The notes: generated by a model from the letters alone, not told the origin. A DNA stretch of 64,000 bases from Chthoniobacterales bacterium (GCA_019747895.1 JAIEQF010000007.1:56530-120529), one strand, 5' to 3'; positions 9,006 to 17,603 are shown, counted from the first letter of the stretch. Program-made: numbers and translations.

Positions 9006-9266
9006 TTATTTTAACGGTTCAATCTTAGACGGAAGCTGTGATTGCTCTGCTTTTTGAAAAGCTAGTAATAACTCTTGTTGATGAAGAGAAGCCCATTCAA
9101 CCACAAGGCCCAGTGCACGCGCTGGAAGATTACCCTTAATCAATGAAAGTGTTTCAATATTAATAATTGCATCGTGTCCGGAATAGGATGCATGAAAATG
9201 CGGTGGAGCATGATCTTTATAAAAAATTTGGATTACAATCCCGTAAAATCTAGAAACTTCAGGCAT
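9006..9266 (-). CDS. DUF4160 family protein
   Basis: 86 aa. MPEVSRFYGIVIQIFYKDHAPPHFHA is the hallmark N-terminus of DUF4160 proteins, with the conserved PPHFHA histidines, followed by the IETLSLIKGNLPARALGLV segment. The biochemical activity of the family is not established to my knowledge. It overlaps the upstream DUF2442 gene by 8 bp, and such pairs recur in many bacterial genomes, sometimes predicted as toxin-antitoxin-like. It sits inside the polysaccharide locus between two glycosyltransferase genes, with no obvious link to sugar metabolism. Confidence 0.88.
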   Translation of the reverse strand: MPEVSRFYGIVIQIFYKDHAPPHFHASYSGHDAIINIETLSLIKGNLPARALGLVVEWASLHQQELLLAFQKAEQSQLPSKIEPLK

Positions 9267-9549
9267 ACGCTAAATCTTTTGTTAATGATGGAAATAGTTC
9301 CTCGGGATCTTTACTGGTCAACCTCAAGTAGAGACTATCCGGGCAAAGATCAAGATCACCTGGCCATTCCAGTGAACCAAATTTAGCAACTGTCATTTGC
9401 TCAAAAACGCCAGGCTCTAGCCAAGCTTTAAAAACACCTTCTCCTGCAATATCTGCAAGATCAACAACTCCAGAAACTCCATTTTCAAACAAAAGGTGCA
9501 CCTTAAATTTTTTTAAAATTTTGGCAGCAACTATTTTCATAATGGTCAT
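9259..9549 (-). CDS. DUF2442 family protein
   Basis: 96 aa. The pattern KFKVHLLFENGVSGVVDLAD, then LEPGVFEQMTVAKFGSLEWPG and DLCPDSLYLRL, matches DUF2442 (a small domain with the conserved F..V....G.I.WP...D..PD.LY). The start may be ATG 9549 or the ATG three codons later. It is translationally coupled by overlap to the DUF4160 gene downstream. Possible antitoxin-like or regulatory partner; this is inference from the pairing, not from visible DNA-binding residues. Confidence 0.87.
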   Translation of the reverse strand: MTIMKIVAAKILKKFKVHLLFENGVSGVVDLADIAGEGVFKAWLEPGVFEQMTVAKFGSLEWPGDLDLCPDSLYLRLTSKDPEELFPSLTKDLAYA

Positions 9550-9573
9550 TCTAAGCTCAAAATATACTCATCG

Positions 9574-10584
9574 CTATCCTAAAAGCATTCTTTGCAACAA
9601 CTGCAAATATTCCAACGCCATTTTACTTCCTGAAGGAGGATCAGCAAGCAGCTTCGCGCGAAGTTGAGGAAGTTGTTGTGAAAAATATCGTAACGTTTCA
9701 CCAAGATCATCTCCAATCTGCATACCATAGCGAAGTCCCTGCTCCACCGTGCCACCAGTATCGCGATGATAAAGCAGCGGCAAACCGCACTGCAAGCCCT
9801 CTGCAACATGCATGGCTCCTGGCTCATATCGAGAGGCACTCACATAGCCGTGGCATTGACGAAGCAATGCTCCAAGTTTTGCTCCAGTTGTTGAAGGAAA
9901 AGTCCGAGCGGCTTTCCATTTGAGTTCTTGAGGCCAACGCCCAATGACCCAGAGTTCAAGGTCTTTTATTTTTTCAGCAGCGATGAGTTCATCAATCTGC
10001 TGATAGACATCAAATCCTTTATTCCAATTGTCTGACCAGTGATGCGTTACCAACCGCAAAGGCTCTCCTGGTGCTGGAAGAGCAGTCCCAATAGGATTAA
10101 AAAACCGTGGATCAGCACCAGGCGTGATAACGGAATGAGGCCTAGAAAGATCAAACCATCTTGCTGCATGATGATCTCGAAGCCACTTAGAAACAAAAAC
10201 AGTGTGATCAGCAACACGATTACTTTCAGCCAAGAAGTCATCCATGCCAGAAGAATTTTTCCGAATATCATTGTCATTGATGCGATGCAGGCATTGAACA
10301 TGAGGATATTTCTTTTTCAACGTAGCAACTTCTTTTGCTTCAAAACTATTTTCTGTTGAAAATCCTGTATGCGTTACGACAACGACATCTGGAATTACTG
10401 ACAAATCATAGTAGACCATCCATCCATGATAACTAAGCCAGCGACTGAGTTGCGTTGTCCATTGATTAGCACCACCCCATGAACCTTCACGGGGAAGAAG
10501 ATTAATAGCTACAGTAGGAGCCTTGGTGAAATCTTGTGAAAAAAGTTTTATCATTTTAAAAAAAAGCTGCTGCATCGATAGCAT
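9574..10584 (-). CDS. GT4-like glycosyltransferase
   Basis: 336 aa, GT-B fold. The C-terminal portion has EPGAMHVAEGLQCGLPLLYH and DTGGTVEQGLRYG (about 255-290), a variant of the GT4 donor-binding loop; the N-terminus has NLLPREGSWGGANQWTTQLS, a glycine-rich acceptor-side loop. GAGGAG stands about 8 bp upstream of the ATG at 10584, which fixes the start even though the frame overlaps the upstream GT2 gene by 29 bp. No membrane helix. The role in polysaccharide assembly is inferred from neighbours. Confidence 0.85.
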   Translation of the reverse strand: MLSMQQLFFKMIKLFSQDFTKAPTVAINLLPREGSWGGANQWTTQLSRWLSYHGWMVYYDLSVIPDVVVVTHTGFSTENSFEAKEVATLKKKYPHVQCLHRINDNDIRKNSSGMDDFLAESNRVADHTVFVSKWLRDHHAARWFDLSRPHSVITPGADPRFFNPIGTALPAPGEPLRLVTHHWSDNWNKGFDVYQQIDELIAAEKIKDLELWVIGRWPQELKWKAARTFPSTTGAKLGALLRQCHGYVSASRYEPGAMHVAEGLQCGLPLLYHRDTGGTVEQGLRYGMQIGDDLGETLRYFSQQLPQLRAKLLADPPSGSKMALEYLQLLQRMLLG

Positions 10585-11341
10585 GATGTTCTCCTCGTTG
10601 GTAATGTTGTTGTTTCCAGGAAGCGGGCTCTGGCAAATGAAAGAGGGCTCTCGCTATTCTTTTAAAAAAACCCATTCCCCGACGAGCACTAATTTCCATA
10701 ATATTTTGACGTTGCTCTGAAAGCTCCACGCTACTTCGTTGCAGAAAGCAGAGGTGCAGGCATCGCAATGGAGATTGTTCCCAAGAATATTCGTGGTGGA
10801 GCAATCGCTTTTTTTGTTCATGAAAACCAGGTCGAAACTCCGGCTGACCGCCATGTAAGCGTTCTACCGTGTTTCCCTTCCATGCGTCAATCGCTGCAAA
10901 ATTATAAAGCTTCGTAATGCTTCGGCTTGGAGGCGCCAAATAGCCAGCAGCGCGATGCGCCTGTTCGTCCAGCTTGTCTACATGCAAGACATTTCCAAGA
11001 ACCATCCACTCCTGATCAAACTCCCCTGCTAAAATTCTTTTGCGAAAGCTTGCGAGCCGCTCAGGATCATAGAGCTCATCTCCATCGACTCCAAAAACCC
11101 AAGTGTCGCTTCCCACGAAAGGCTGAAGCAACTCGTGAGACTGAGCTGGGTGTTGAATTTGATGAAGAAAAACTTTTTCAGGATACACCTCTCGAAGACG
11201 CTGCAAAATAGAGACCGTCTGATCTGATGATTGATGATCGACTAATAATAGATAATCACAAAAGTCGATGACATTATGGACCGCTTGTTCCACAAAGCGC
11301 TCTTCATTTCGAACGAGGAGAATGCCGATGATCTTTTTCAA
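10556..11341 (-). CDS. GT2 family glycosyltransferase, TTG start
   Basis: 261 aa. KKIIGILLVRNEERFVEQAV, LLVDHQSSDQT and VFGVDGDELYDPERL are the GT2 signatures of the subgroup that often acts in lipopolysaccharide core or capsule assembly. The only initiation codon compatible with the domain is TTG at 11341; no ATG lies between it and the first strand of the fold. There is no clear ribosome-binding site; a CGCAAAGAA tandem repeat lies directly upstream. Ends inside the start region of the next gene, so coupling is likely. Confidence 0.83.
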   Translation of the reverse strand: MKKIIGILLVRNEERFVEQAVHNVIDFCDYLLLVDHQSSDQTVSILQRLREVYPEKVFLHQIQHPAQSHELLQPFVGSDTWVFGVDGDELYDPERLASFRKRILAGEFDQEWMVLGNVLHVDKLDEQAHRAAGYLAPPSRSITKLYNFAAIDAWKGNTVERLHGGQPEFRPGFHEQKKRLLHHEYSWEQSPLRCLHLCFLQRSSVELSEQRQNIMEISARRGMGFFKRIARALFHLPEPASWKQQHYQRGEHHAIDAAAFF

Positions 11342-11353
11342 AATTTAAGAAAT

Positions 11354-11387
11354 TTAACCGCAAAGAACGCAAAGAGCGCAAAAAAAG
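11354..11387. repeat. CGCAAAGAA-type short tandem repeat arm
   Basis: TTAACCGCAAAGAACGCAAA followed by GAGCGCAAAAAAAG. The same arm occurs at 55182-55216 and, inverted, at 55304-55337. Here I see only a weak complementary arm (CGGTTTTGCTTTCTTTAGCG, near 11401-11420). Confidence 0.75.
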
Positions 11388-11426
11388 AAATATAATCTTC
11401 TCGGTTTTGCTTTCTTTAGCGACTAT

Positions 11427-12242
11427 TTACTTTTTCCCCTGCAGCAGAACCCAGAGCCATGCTCCACCAAAAGCATCATCGCGTTCAGCCCGAATCAATT
11501 TTTGAAATTGCTCCAACAAACGAATCACAAGATTTTCGGTGCGATCCCAAGACACAGCTTCAAAAGGACCTCCACTTCCTTCTTCCATGTTGGTTCCCAT
11601 GTCGTAGAGCAAGAATCCATCAGGCTTCAATACCCGAGCATGCTCTTTCATCATTTCTTCGAGATCAAAAGAATGATCGACACAATTTGTATAGAGCAAA
11701 TCAATGGAATCAGTTGCTTCTTGAAGCTTCATGAAATCTCCCACACGAACCACCCGATTATCTGGGCCAGGATTTAAATCGATGCCATACGCATTCTTAA
11801 AACCAAGATCATGCAACACTTCAACCTCCGTCCCTTGGCGAGCACCGCAACAGAGAATCACGGCTTCGTTACTCAAGAGAGGAACAAGATGCTTAAAGCG
11901 CTGATAAAATTTTAACCGAAATTCACAAATATCCCAGTTGCTAAATCCACCCTTCATCTTCAGCATCTCTTCGAGCTTTTGCTTTTGATGAGTTAGATAC
12001 TCTTCATAATTTGCGTAGTCACGTTTGAGCACATCGCCATCTTTTTCCACTTTCCATCCACCTTCGCCATGATGCTTAAGACGCACTTCATGCTTGTCGC
12101 GCTCGTGTTGATAGGCTGCATCTTGTTGGCGGCGAAGTTTACGGATATATCCATAACCTCCAGGGGTCAGGAGATGGAGCGCTGTTTTTAACCAGAAACC
12201 TGGATAAAAAGAAGGAAGAAGAGATTGTCTGAGATAGGCCAT
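11427..12242 (-). CDS. Class I SAM-dependent methyltransferase
   Basis: 271 aa. Motif I is a variant, VILCCGARQGTEVEVLHDLG, followed by NAYGIDLNPGPDN (acidic loop) and a post-motif region LYTNCVDHSFDLEEMMKEHARVLKPDG typical of type 11 methyltransferases. The first 90 residues are highly charged (RRQQDAAYQHERDKHEVRLK), probably helical. Likely methylates a sugar or terminal residue of the glycan, or acts on a lipid-linked intermediate; the target is an inference from the location between glycosyltransferase genes. Confidence 0.85.
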   Translation of the reverse strand: MAYLRQSLLPSFYPGFWLKTALHLLTPGGYGYIRKLRRQQDAAYQHERDKHEVRLKHHGEGGWKVEKDGDVLKRDYANYEEYLTHQKQKLEEMLKMKGGFSNWDICEFRLKFYQRFKHLVPLLSNEAVILCCGARQGTEVEVLHDLGFKNAYGIDLNPGPDNRVVRVGDFMKLQEATDSIDLLYTNCVDHSFDLEEMMKEHARVLKPDGFLLYDMGTNMEEGSGGPFEAVSWDRTENLVIRLLEQFQKLIRAERDDAFGGAWLWVLLQGKK

Positions 12243-12258
12243 GAGATTAGGCTGTAGG

Positions 12259-13161
12259 CTATAGGCTATGGGCTGTGGGAAAAAGCAAAAAAAACTTCCA
12301 AAACAACGTTGTCACTCCCTCGATATAGAGCAGGTCATGCTTAAAAGCACCAACGTAATGACGACAGATGCTGTGAGGCTTCCGAAAAAGACCCCAGCTA
12401 ATTTCGTACGTAGCGGGAAGAGAGCCCCCTTGATTCCAGCCTGAAGCCATCAAGGCATAAAGCGTCTGCTCAAAAAACTGAGGATGATGAGCTGTGGTCT
12501 TAAAGGTAATGAGCAGTTGTTCTGCTAATGGAAGAGAAATCGCAGCGAGTGGCATCAGCACTAACCCACTGTTAAACCGTGGCCAAAGTTTCATTCCAAG
12601 CGCGGGTTCAATTTCATAGCGAGGAATGCAATATTTTTCTGTGGTGTCTTCGTTGTACCAACACTCCTGACTCTTGGAATCAACCCATGCTAAAATTTCT
12701 TTGGGCTGCTTAAAAAAGATCACGTCTGAATCGAGCAAGATCATTCTCTCCCCAGGAGCAAAGGCAGGCAGATCAAAGAATTTTAAAAAGAGATTATGTT
12801 CTTGTCGCAATAATTGGCAGTTAGGATAAGACTGCAGCCGTTTTTTCATGACCTCTTCCGAGAGCACTCGAGGAATAAAATGAACTCCAGGCAAAACTTG
12901 CTCTATTTTTTTACGTGCACTCTCATCAACAGATCCATCTTCATGAATGAAAAGATTCCAACGACGTTGTGTAAAAAATTCAAAGCTAATCGCAGCCAAC
13001 ACTCCAGCATGCCATGTTTTGTAAGAAACTAATAAGTGCACAGAGACCGAAGGATCGGCCTCGCAGGCAGGACGCTGCCAAAAATACATCAGGCAAGTTC
13101 CAAGCACATAACCACATCGAGCTAAAAAGCATCGTAAAAAAGCGCGAAGGGATTTAAACAT
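12259..13161 (-). CDS. GT-A fold glycosyltransferase-like protein
   Basis: 300 aa. An N-terminal hydrophobic stretch (about residues 8-28) may anchor it. The central ERMILLDSDVIFFKQPKEIL has the DxD metal and nucleotide-sugar motif, as in GT8/GT77-like enzymes, and PRFNSGLVLMPLAAISLP is the downstream substrate loop. A C-terminal HYVGAFKHDLLY provides a late His. Family assignment is by motif only. The end of the reading frame runs into a tract of GGCTATAG-like units near 12250-12275. Confidence 0.7.
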   Translation of the reverse strand: MFKSLRAFLRCFLARCGYVLGTCLMYFWQRPACEADPSVSVHLLVSYKTWHAGVLAAISFEFFTQRRWNLFIHEDGSVDESARKKIEQVLPGVHFIPRVLSEEVMKKRLQSYPNCQLLRQEHNLFLKFFDLPAFAPGERMILLDSDVIFFKQPKEILAWVDSKSQECWYNEDTTEKYCIPRYEIEPALGMKLWPRFNSGLVLMPLAAISLPLAEQLLITFKTTAHHPQFFEQTLYALMASGWNQGGSLPATYEISWGLFRKPHSICRHYVGAFKHDLLYIEGVTTLFWKFFLLFPTAHSL

Positions 13162-13210
13162 GAAAAAAGGAAGAAGAATTCACAGCGATGGAAGCGATAA
13201 AAGGGATAAA

Positions 13211-13300
13211 ACAGACGTGCGGCGTGGCAGCCGCAGGGTCAACTTCCGAAGACAGCCCCACACGGGCAAGCCTCACGGGAGCGAGCGAGTTGCAATTTTT
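13211..13300 (+). repeat. PE-3 repeat, intergenic copy
   Basis: About 90 bp, starting near GCGGCGTGGCAGCCGC and ending GCGAGTTGCAATTTTT. An inverted relative is at 20991-21080 inside a coding region, and one end is repeated at 63826-63853. The two ends are well conserved, the middle is variable. The small open frame across it is not a gene. Confidence 0.7.
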
Positions 13301-13386
13301 AATAAATTTAAAATTCCTTTTCAAAAAGTGTTACTGAAATTTATTGGAATCTAACTTCAAAAACTAAAACTATAAATAATAATTTT

Positions 13387-13839
13387 CTACATCCCTTCCA
13401 TCGCTTCCATCCCTGTGAATTTTCCATCAAACCATTCAACATTTTTCCAAGCGCCAAGATTATTTTTCTTAGCAATCAGACGATCTTGAGCTGCTCCCAC
13501 ATGAATCTCCAATTTGTGCTCATCAGGATCGAGAAAATAAAAAGATTCTCCCGGCGAGCTGTTTTCTTGAAAAGAAATGACTCCAGCATCAATGAGCTTT
13601 TTTTTCATGGCAGCAAAATCTTTTTCAGCAACTGTAAAAGCATAATGTGTATAACAATTGTTTGACTGACGTCGTTCATCAACATTAAGACAAAACCATA
13701 AGTTAGATTGACCAATCAGAAAATAGGCTCCACGAGACCATTTTACCAGGGGTTTGAAGCCAAGAAGATCTCGATAAAAAGAAAACGATCTCTCAATCTC
13801 GGTTACCGCAAGCGTGATGTGGTTAAGTCCTTGAATCAT
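13387..13839 (-). CDS. fosA: FosA-like fosfomycin glutathione transferase (VOC family)
   Basis: 150 aa. MIQGLNHITLAV at the N-terminus, RDLLGFKPLVKWSRGAYF, THYAFTV and SFYFLDPDEHKLEIHVG follow FosA closely. Starting at the ATG at 13839, the metal ligands fall at His7, His65 and Glu111, nearly the same numbers as in FosA (His7, His64, Glu110), with Thr9 also present; this is why I prefer it to the TTG five codons upstream. FosA enzymes are Mn and K dependent and add glutathione to fosfomycin. The gene interrupts the polysaccharide run and is flanked by PE-3 and PE-2, which suggests acquisition. It could also be a paralogue with another substrate. Confidence 0.82.
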   Translation of the reverse strand: MIQGLNHITLAVTEIERSFSFYRDLLGFKPLVKWSRGAYFLIGQSNLWFCLNVDERRQSNNCYTHYAFTVAEKDFAAMKKKLIDAGVISFQENSSPGESFYFLDPDEHKLEIHVGAAQDRLIAKKNNLGAWKNVEWFDGKFTGMEAMEGM

Positions 13840-13874
13840 GGGAAAAATTGACAATAAAAACAGTATTGGTTTTA

Positions 13875-14040
13875 TATAGTCAAATTACTTAGAACTTACA
13901 AGCAATTGACTTGTCCTTTTTAGGAAAAGACTGCGTTCTCATCCCGTCACGTTATCGTTTAGATAGCGCTGGGTCTTCGGCCTGGCCTTTTCTAAAAATT
14001 CCTGCGTTCTTCCCTGTAATTTCTAAGTAATTTGACTATA
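13875..14040. repeat. PE-2 palindromic element, complete copy
   Basis: 166 bp. The terminal 20 bp, TATAGTCAAATTACTTAGAA, are perfectly repeated in inverse at the other end (TTCTAAGTAATTTGACTATA). The interior holds GGAAAAGACTGCGTTCTC, CGTCACGTTATCG and GGTCTTCGGCCTGGCC. A second diverged copy is at 39395-39560 (inverted) and a truncated copy at 63854-63934. MITE-like; no open frame. Confidence 0.9.
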
Positions 14041-14115
14041 ACTCACAGCAACATTTTAAAATGAGCCTCGTTTCAACCCTTCAACTTTTTAACACTGCCA
14101 ATGGAACGTTGGCAG

Positions 14116-15225
14116 TTACAGCTCCCATCGAGTTTCAATCAAGTCGCTCCATTTTTCAAAAATCTCCTGGGCAAGCCAGCGAGTCACTAAGACTGCTCCC
14201 TGACCTTGTGGATGAACTCCATCAAACCAGTTTTTTTCGTCAAGCAATGAGTTCATAACCTCTCTCGAAGCTGGCCCAAGCATTGTTGTATGCGCAGGCA
14301 ACGAAGCAGCAAAAGCATCTTGATAAGCTCGCCGCTGTGGCTCCAAGGTCGGAAGGGCATAAAAACCGAGCGAGGTAACGACCCCGCCCATTTCTTGAAA
14401 AAGTGCTTGATAGTAACTTTTCCATCCTGGATAGAGTTGTTGGAAAAGAGGAGAAGGCCCTGCTTCTCGAAATTCTTTTTCTACTTCGTTATAATGAAAT
14501 GTTTTTTTTGTCCCAGTAAGCGGAAAGAAAGGTTCTATTTGTTTGTTATACTTAGGAAGCTCAAGAGATGAAAAGCTTCCAACAGCAAAACGATTCAAAA
14601 GAACGTGCTCCCAAAGCGTCCAATACGAAATCTCTTTGTCTCTTCCACTAGCCCGCCAAGCTTGATAAGAAGCCCATGCCTGGGTTGGCTCAAACCAAGT
14701 GATGGCTCGTCGTGTGTAAGCTTCTTTTTTAAAAAGGTAGAGAGGCGATTCGTCGTAAGCATCAAAAACTTCACTCAATAGTAGTGTCGGAGCCTTTTTG
14801 AGTTCCTCTCGATGTTCTGCTCCTATTTCTTCTAAAAAAAGTCGCAGCATAAAAAGTCTTTCGAAGTGATTGGCGCCAGAGAGCGAAAACTGCAAGACCG
14901 TTACAGGCAGGCCTTCCTGAATAAGGAGTTGCTCGAGAGCTCGTCCATTCACTCCATATTGAGTAGCACTACTTCCTACTAAAATAATCACCGGATGCTC
15001 TTGCCACCCTTTATGCTTCAACAGATACTGGACCTGCGACTGCACCCGCAGCACAGCTTCCCCTTCAGGATCGACTAACGAGGCTGGCAAAAAAGAACGT
15101 AGGAGTAAAAAAACAAAAATCACTCCTCCTAACACCAGAAGAAAAAACCGCGCGCAGACTTTCTTTTTTCCAGGCACCACAAACTCCAATGCCAACATCG
15201 CAATAATGGGAATGAGGATGAGCAT
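14116..15225 (-). CDS. SGNH-like protein, partner of the MBOAT acyltransferase
   Basis: 369 aa. Two hydrophobic segments at the N-terminus (about 1-12 and 24-45) suggest a membrane anchor with an external domain. VIILVGSSATQYGVNG (about residues 78-93) looks like the SGNH block I Ser loop and NWFDGVHPQGQGA (about 328-341) like the block V D-x-x-H pair. Such proteins commonly accompany MBOAT genes (as AlgJ/AlgX or DltD types) and pass an acyl group onto the polysaccharide. The gene starts 3 bp after the MBOAT stop. I infer the transfer role; the family is not named with certainty. Confidence 0.7.
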   Translation of the reverse strand: MLILIPIIAMLALEFVVPGKKKVCARFFLLVLGGVIFVFLLLRSFLPASLVDPEGEAVLRVQSQVQYLLKHKGWQEHPVIILVGSSATQYGVNGRALEQLLIQEGLPVTVLQFSLSGANHFERLFMLRLFLEEIGAEHREELKKAPTLLLSEVFDAYDESPLYLFKKEAYTRRAITWFEPTQAWASYQAWRASGRDKEISYWTLWEHVLLNRFAVGSFSSLELPKYNKQIEPFFPLTGTKKTFHYNEVEKEFREAGPSPLFQQLYPGWKSYYQALFQEMGGVVTSLGFYALPTLEPQRRAYQDAFAASLPAHTTMLGPASREVMNSLLDEKNWFDGVHPQGQGAVLVTRWLAQEIFEKWSDLIETRWEL

Positions 15226-15228
15226 ATG

Positions 15229-16662
15229 CTAGAATTGGAAATAAATAAAGTTAACCGTCCCACTCGGCATGAAGAGAAGGCCAACAAGAAGTGCAACAGC
15301 AATGATTCCGTAGAGCATCATCGTCGAATGAAAACGCCAATGCTCTCGAAGTCGCTGACTTCCATTAAAAGCCATATCAAAAAAGAGTGGTAGTACCACA
15401 AGCAGCCATGGAAAGGCCATTTTAGATGGTGAGAGGGGCATGTGGTTTACGAGAAGATCACCCAGCTTCAAAAAGCCCTTCCCAAATTGCTGAAAAATCA
15501 AAAGCGTATCTTGCAAGGTTGCAGCTCGAAAAGGAATCCAGCAGCAAAAGACAACCGCTTGTGTTAAGAGCCAAGCAACACTTTTTGGAAGAATGGGGCG
15601 CGATTGAGAAATTTTTTTCCAAGCATGATTGCAGCAAAGCGCCACACCATGAATCCCTCCCCAAAGAAGATAATTCCAACTTGCACCATGCCAGAGACCG
15701 CCCAGCAACATCGTTACAATGATGTTAACATAATTTCGCGGCAACGAGCATCTATTGCCTCCTAGCGGAATGTAGAGATAATCGCGAAGCCATGTTGAAA
15801 GCGAAATGTGCCAGCGATGCCAAAAATCAACGAGCGAAGTGGCACGATAAGGAAAATTAAAATTATCAGGCAGCGTATAACCCAGTAAATTAGCCACTCC
15901 AATGGCCATGAGCGAGTAACCCGCAAAATCAAAATAGATCTGTCCATAAAATCCCAAACAGCCTCCGAACAAAGTTAACGGGGTCTGTGTTGAAGGAGTT
16001 GAAAAAATCGGGTTAACGACAGCCGCAAGATGATCAGCAAAAACAGCCTTGTAAAGAAATCCGAGAGCAAACTTGCGAGCCCCTTCCACAAAAAAAGCGG
16101 CATCAAAGAATCGCTTCTGAGCCAATTGAGGCAGGAACGTTGGAGCATGAATAATCGGGCCAGCAACTAAATGTGGAAAAAAAGACAGGTAGACTCCTAA
16201 CTTAACAATTGATCGTTCCGCTACTAGTTTTCCACGATAAACAGTAACAATATAACTGATAGCTTGGAAAATATAGAAGCTGATACCAGCGGGAAGAATG
16301 ATCTTAAGCGTAGTCCAAGCAACACGTCCTCCAGTTTCTTCTATGAGACCTCGCAACGATCCTAAAAAAAAGTTGGTGTACTTAAAATAGCCGAGCACTC
16401 CGAGAAGAAGTGTACATGCGACCATCATAAAATATTTTCGGCACGATGATCCCGGCTCTGCCTTTTCGATCCACTTGCCTGCAAGGTAAGAAATCAAAAT
16501 GATAGCCGCCAAGAGAGCAGTGAATCTCCAATCCCACCAACCATAAAAAAAGAAGTTAGCGAAGAGCAAAAAAGGATGACGCCAACGATCAGAAGGCAAC
16601 ATCCAATAACTTGCAAGAACGATGACTAAAAAGAAAAAAAAGGGAATCGTTGTGAAGATCAT
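15229..16662 (-). CDS. MBOAT family O-acyltransferase (AlgI-like)
   Basis: 477 aa with about ten membrane segments. FFFYGWWDWRF near the N-terminus, FPHLVAGPIIHAP, the DFWHRWHISLSTWLRDYLYI block with PLGGNR, and LLGGLWHGASWNYLLWG are the diagnostic AlgI/DltB motifs; the catalytic His is His325 in LWHGASW. These enzymes move an acyl (often acetyl) group across the inner membrane for O-acylation of exported polysaccharide. Followed after 3 bp by its SGNH-like partner. A short GGTTACA tract precedes the start region upstream. Confidence 0.92.
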   Translation of the reverse strand: MIFTTIPFFFFLVIVLASYWMLPSDRWRHPFLLFANFFFYGWWDWRFTALLAAIILISYLAGKWIEKAEPGSSCRKYFMMVACTLLLGVLGYFKYTNFFLGSLRGLIEETGGRVAWTTLKIILPAGISFYIFQAISYIVTVYRGKLVAERSIVKLGVYLSFFPHLVAGPIIHAPTFLPQLAQKRFFDAAFFVEGARKFALGFLYKAVFADHLAAVVNPIFSTPSTQTPLTLFGGCLGFYGQIYFDFAGYSLMAIGVANLLGYTLPDNFNFPYRATSLVDFWHRWHISLSTWLRDYLYIPLGGNRCSLPRNYVNIIVTMLLGGLWHGASWNYLLWGGIHGVALCCNHAWKKISQSRPILPKSVAWLLTQAVVFCCWIPFRAATLQDTLLIFQQFGKGFLKLGDLLVNHMPLSPSKMAFPWLLVVLPLFFDMAFNGSQRLREHWRFHSTMMLYGIIAVALLVGLLFMPSGTVNFIYFQF

Positions 16663-16670
16663 TCGAAGCA

Positions 16671-16702
16671 GGTTGCAGGTTACAGGTTACAGGTTGCAGG
16701 TA
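16671..16702. repeat. GGTTACA-type heptamer tract overlapping a gene end
   Basis: Four tandem units (GGTTGCA, GGTTACA, GGTTACA, GGTTGCA). The stop codon of the following minus-strand gene (16680) is a TAA formed by the repeat and the last residues of that protein (PATCNL) are repeat-encoded. Confidence 0.85.
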
Positions 16703-17597
16703 AAAACACTTGTTGCTTCACCTCACTCCATGATGATTTCAGCTCTAAGTCATTCGAACGTTGTAACCATCGCTCCCAATCTTGATTGGGCTTCCCTTGC
16801 TGCATCACACCGCTCCAAAAAAGAGGATACGGCCCAAGATAGTGGCCATAATGCGAGAATAGCTTTTTTTCAGCTGCGTTGCGAGCTAAAGAGCCACCAG
16901 TAATCTTAGCTTTAAAAAGCATGACATCCGCAACAAATCGTTCTGTTATTTCGCAGAATATCTCTGCTTTCATCTGACATTTCTTTTTTAAAAAACGAGC
17001 GCCACAGATACGATAAGAACTTTGCATTAAAGAAAATATTTCTGGATCACTCGGCTCATCCCGATATTGCTCGAAATTCCAAGCTGTACGCAATTCTTCC
17101 TGATATGTTTTCATGCGCTGAAGAAGAATCGTATGCAGTGCCTTCAGATTCCAAAGTCCAGGATGCAATGAAAATTTCCAGCGATAGTGGATCGAGCTCT
17201 GCTCTAACAGCGAATATTTGCGCCCTAAAATTTTTCCCTCCACTGAACGATGCTGCCCATATCCCAAAAGCCCAATATAAGCAGCATGGAGCTTAAGAGC
17301 TAATAAAGGGAGCAATTCGTTTAAAGCTTCTTCATGACAGGGGCCAACGGGAGGATGATCATCTAAAATAAGATAAGCATGAGTAAATCCTCGCTGCTGC
17401 AATTGTTCAACAGCATGAAGCGTGACACTCATCCAATCTTTTGAATCTCCTGAATAACCGAGATATTGCTCGTTGTTTCCCGTTAGGCCTGAATAAAAAA
17501 TGGGGGGATGTCGAGGCCACTGACGCTCTACCTGAGCAGCTGTCCAACGTGCTAACGTTTCATAGCGATCAAAAGTACTGATTAAAATGGCAAGCAT
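16680..17597 (-). CDS. Unrecognised GT-A-like protein
   Basis: 305 aa with no family I can name. The N-terminus AILISTFDRYETLARWTAAQ, then HAYLILDDHPP (about residues 95-105, an acidic pair where GT-A enzymes have DxD) and the PSDPEIFSLMQ region are compatible with a nucleotide-diphospho-sugar transferase fold. No signal peptide or membrane helix. It lies between GT2 and MBOAT genes, so a polysaccharide role is likely. Its last residues and TAA stop come from a GGTTACA tract, so the original C-terminus may have been replaced. Confidence 0.6.
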   Translation of the reverse strand: MLAILISTFDRYETLARWTAAQVERQWPRHPPIFYSGLTGNNEQYLGYSGDSKDWMSVTLHAVEQLQQRGFTHAYLILDDHPPVGPCHEEALNELLPLLALKLHAAYIGLLGYGQHRSVEGKILGRKYSLLEQSSIHYRWKFSLHPGLWNLKALHTILLQRMKTYQEELRTAWNFEQYRDEPSDPEIFSLMQSSYRICGARFLKKKCQMKAEIFCEITERFVADVMLFKAKITGGSLARNAAEKKLFSHYGHYLGPYPLFWSGVMQQGKPNQDWERWLQRSNDLELKSSWSEVKQQVFLPATCNL

Positions 17598-17603
17598 GGA
17601 AAC

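Noticed and set aside
13160..13354. Small plus-strand reading frame as a gene
   Set aside because: It lies across the PE-3 repeat, has no family resemblance and is very rich in Arg, Gly and Ser from the repeat itself.
13875..14040. PE-2 as an intrinsic terminator
   Set aside because: It is symmetric over 166 bp and repeated at distant sites, without a U-tract; an element is the simpler reading.
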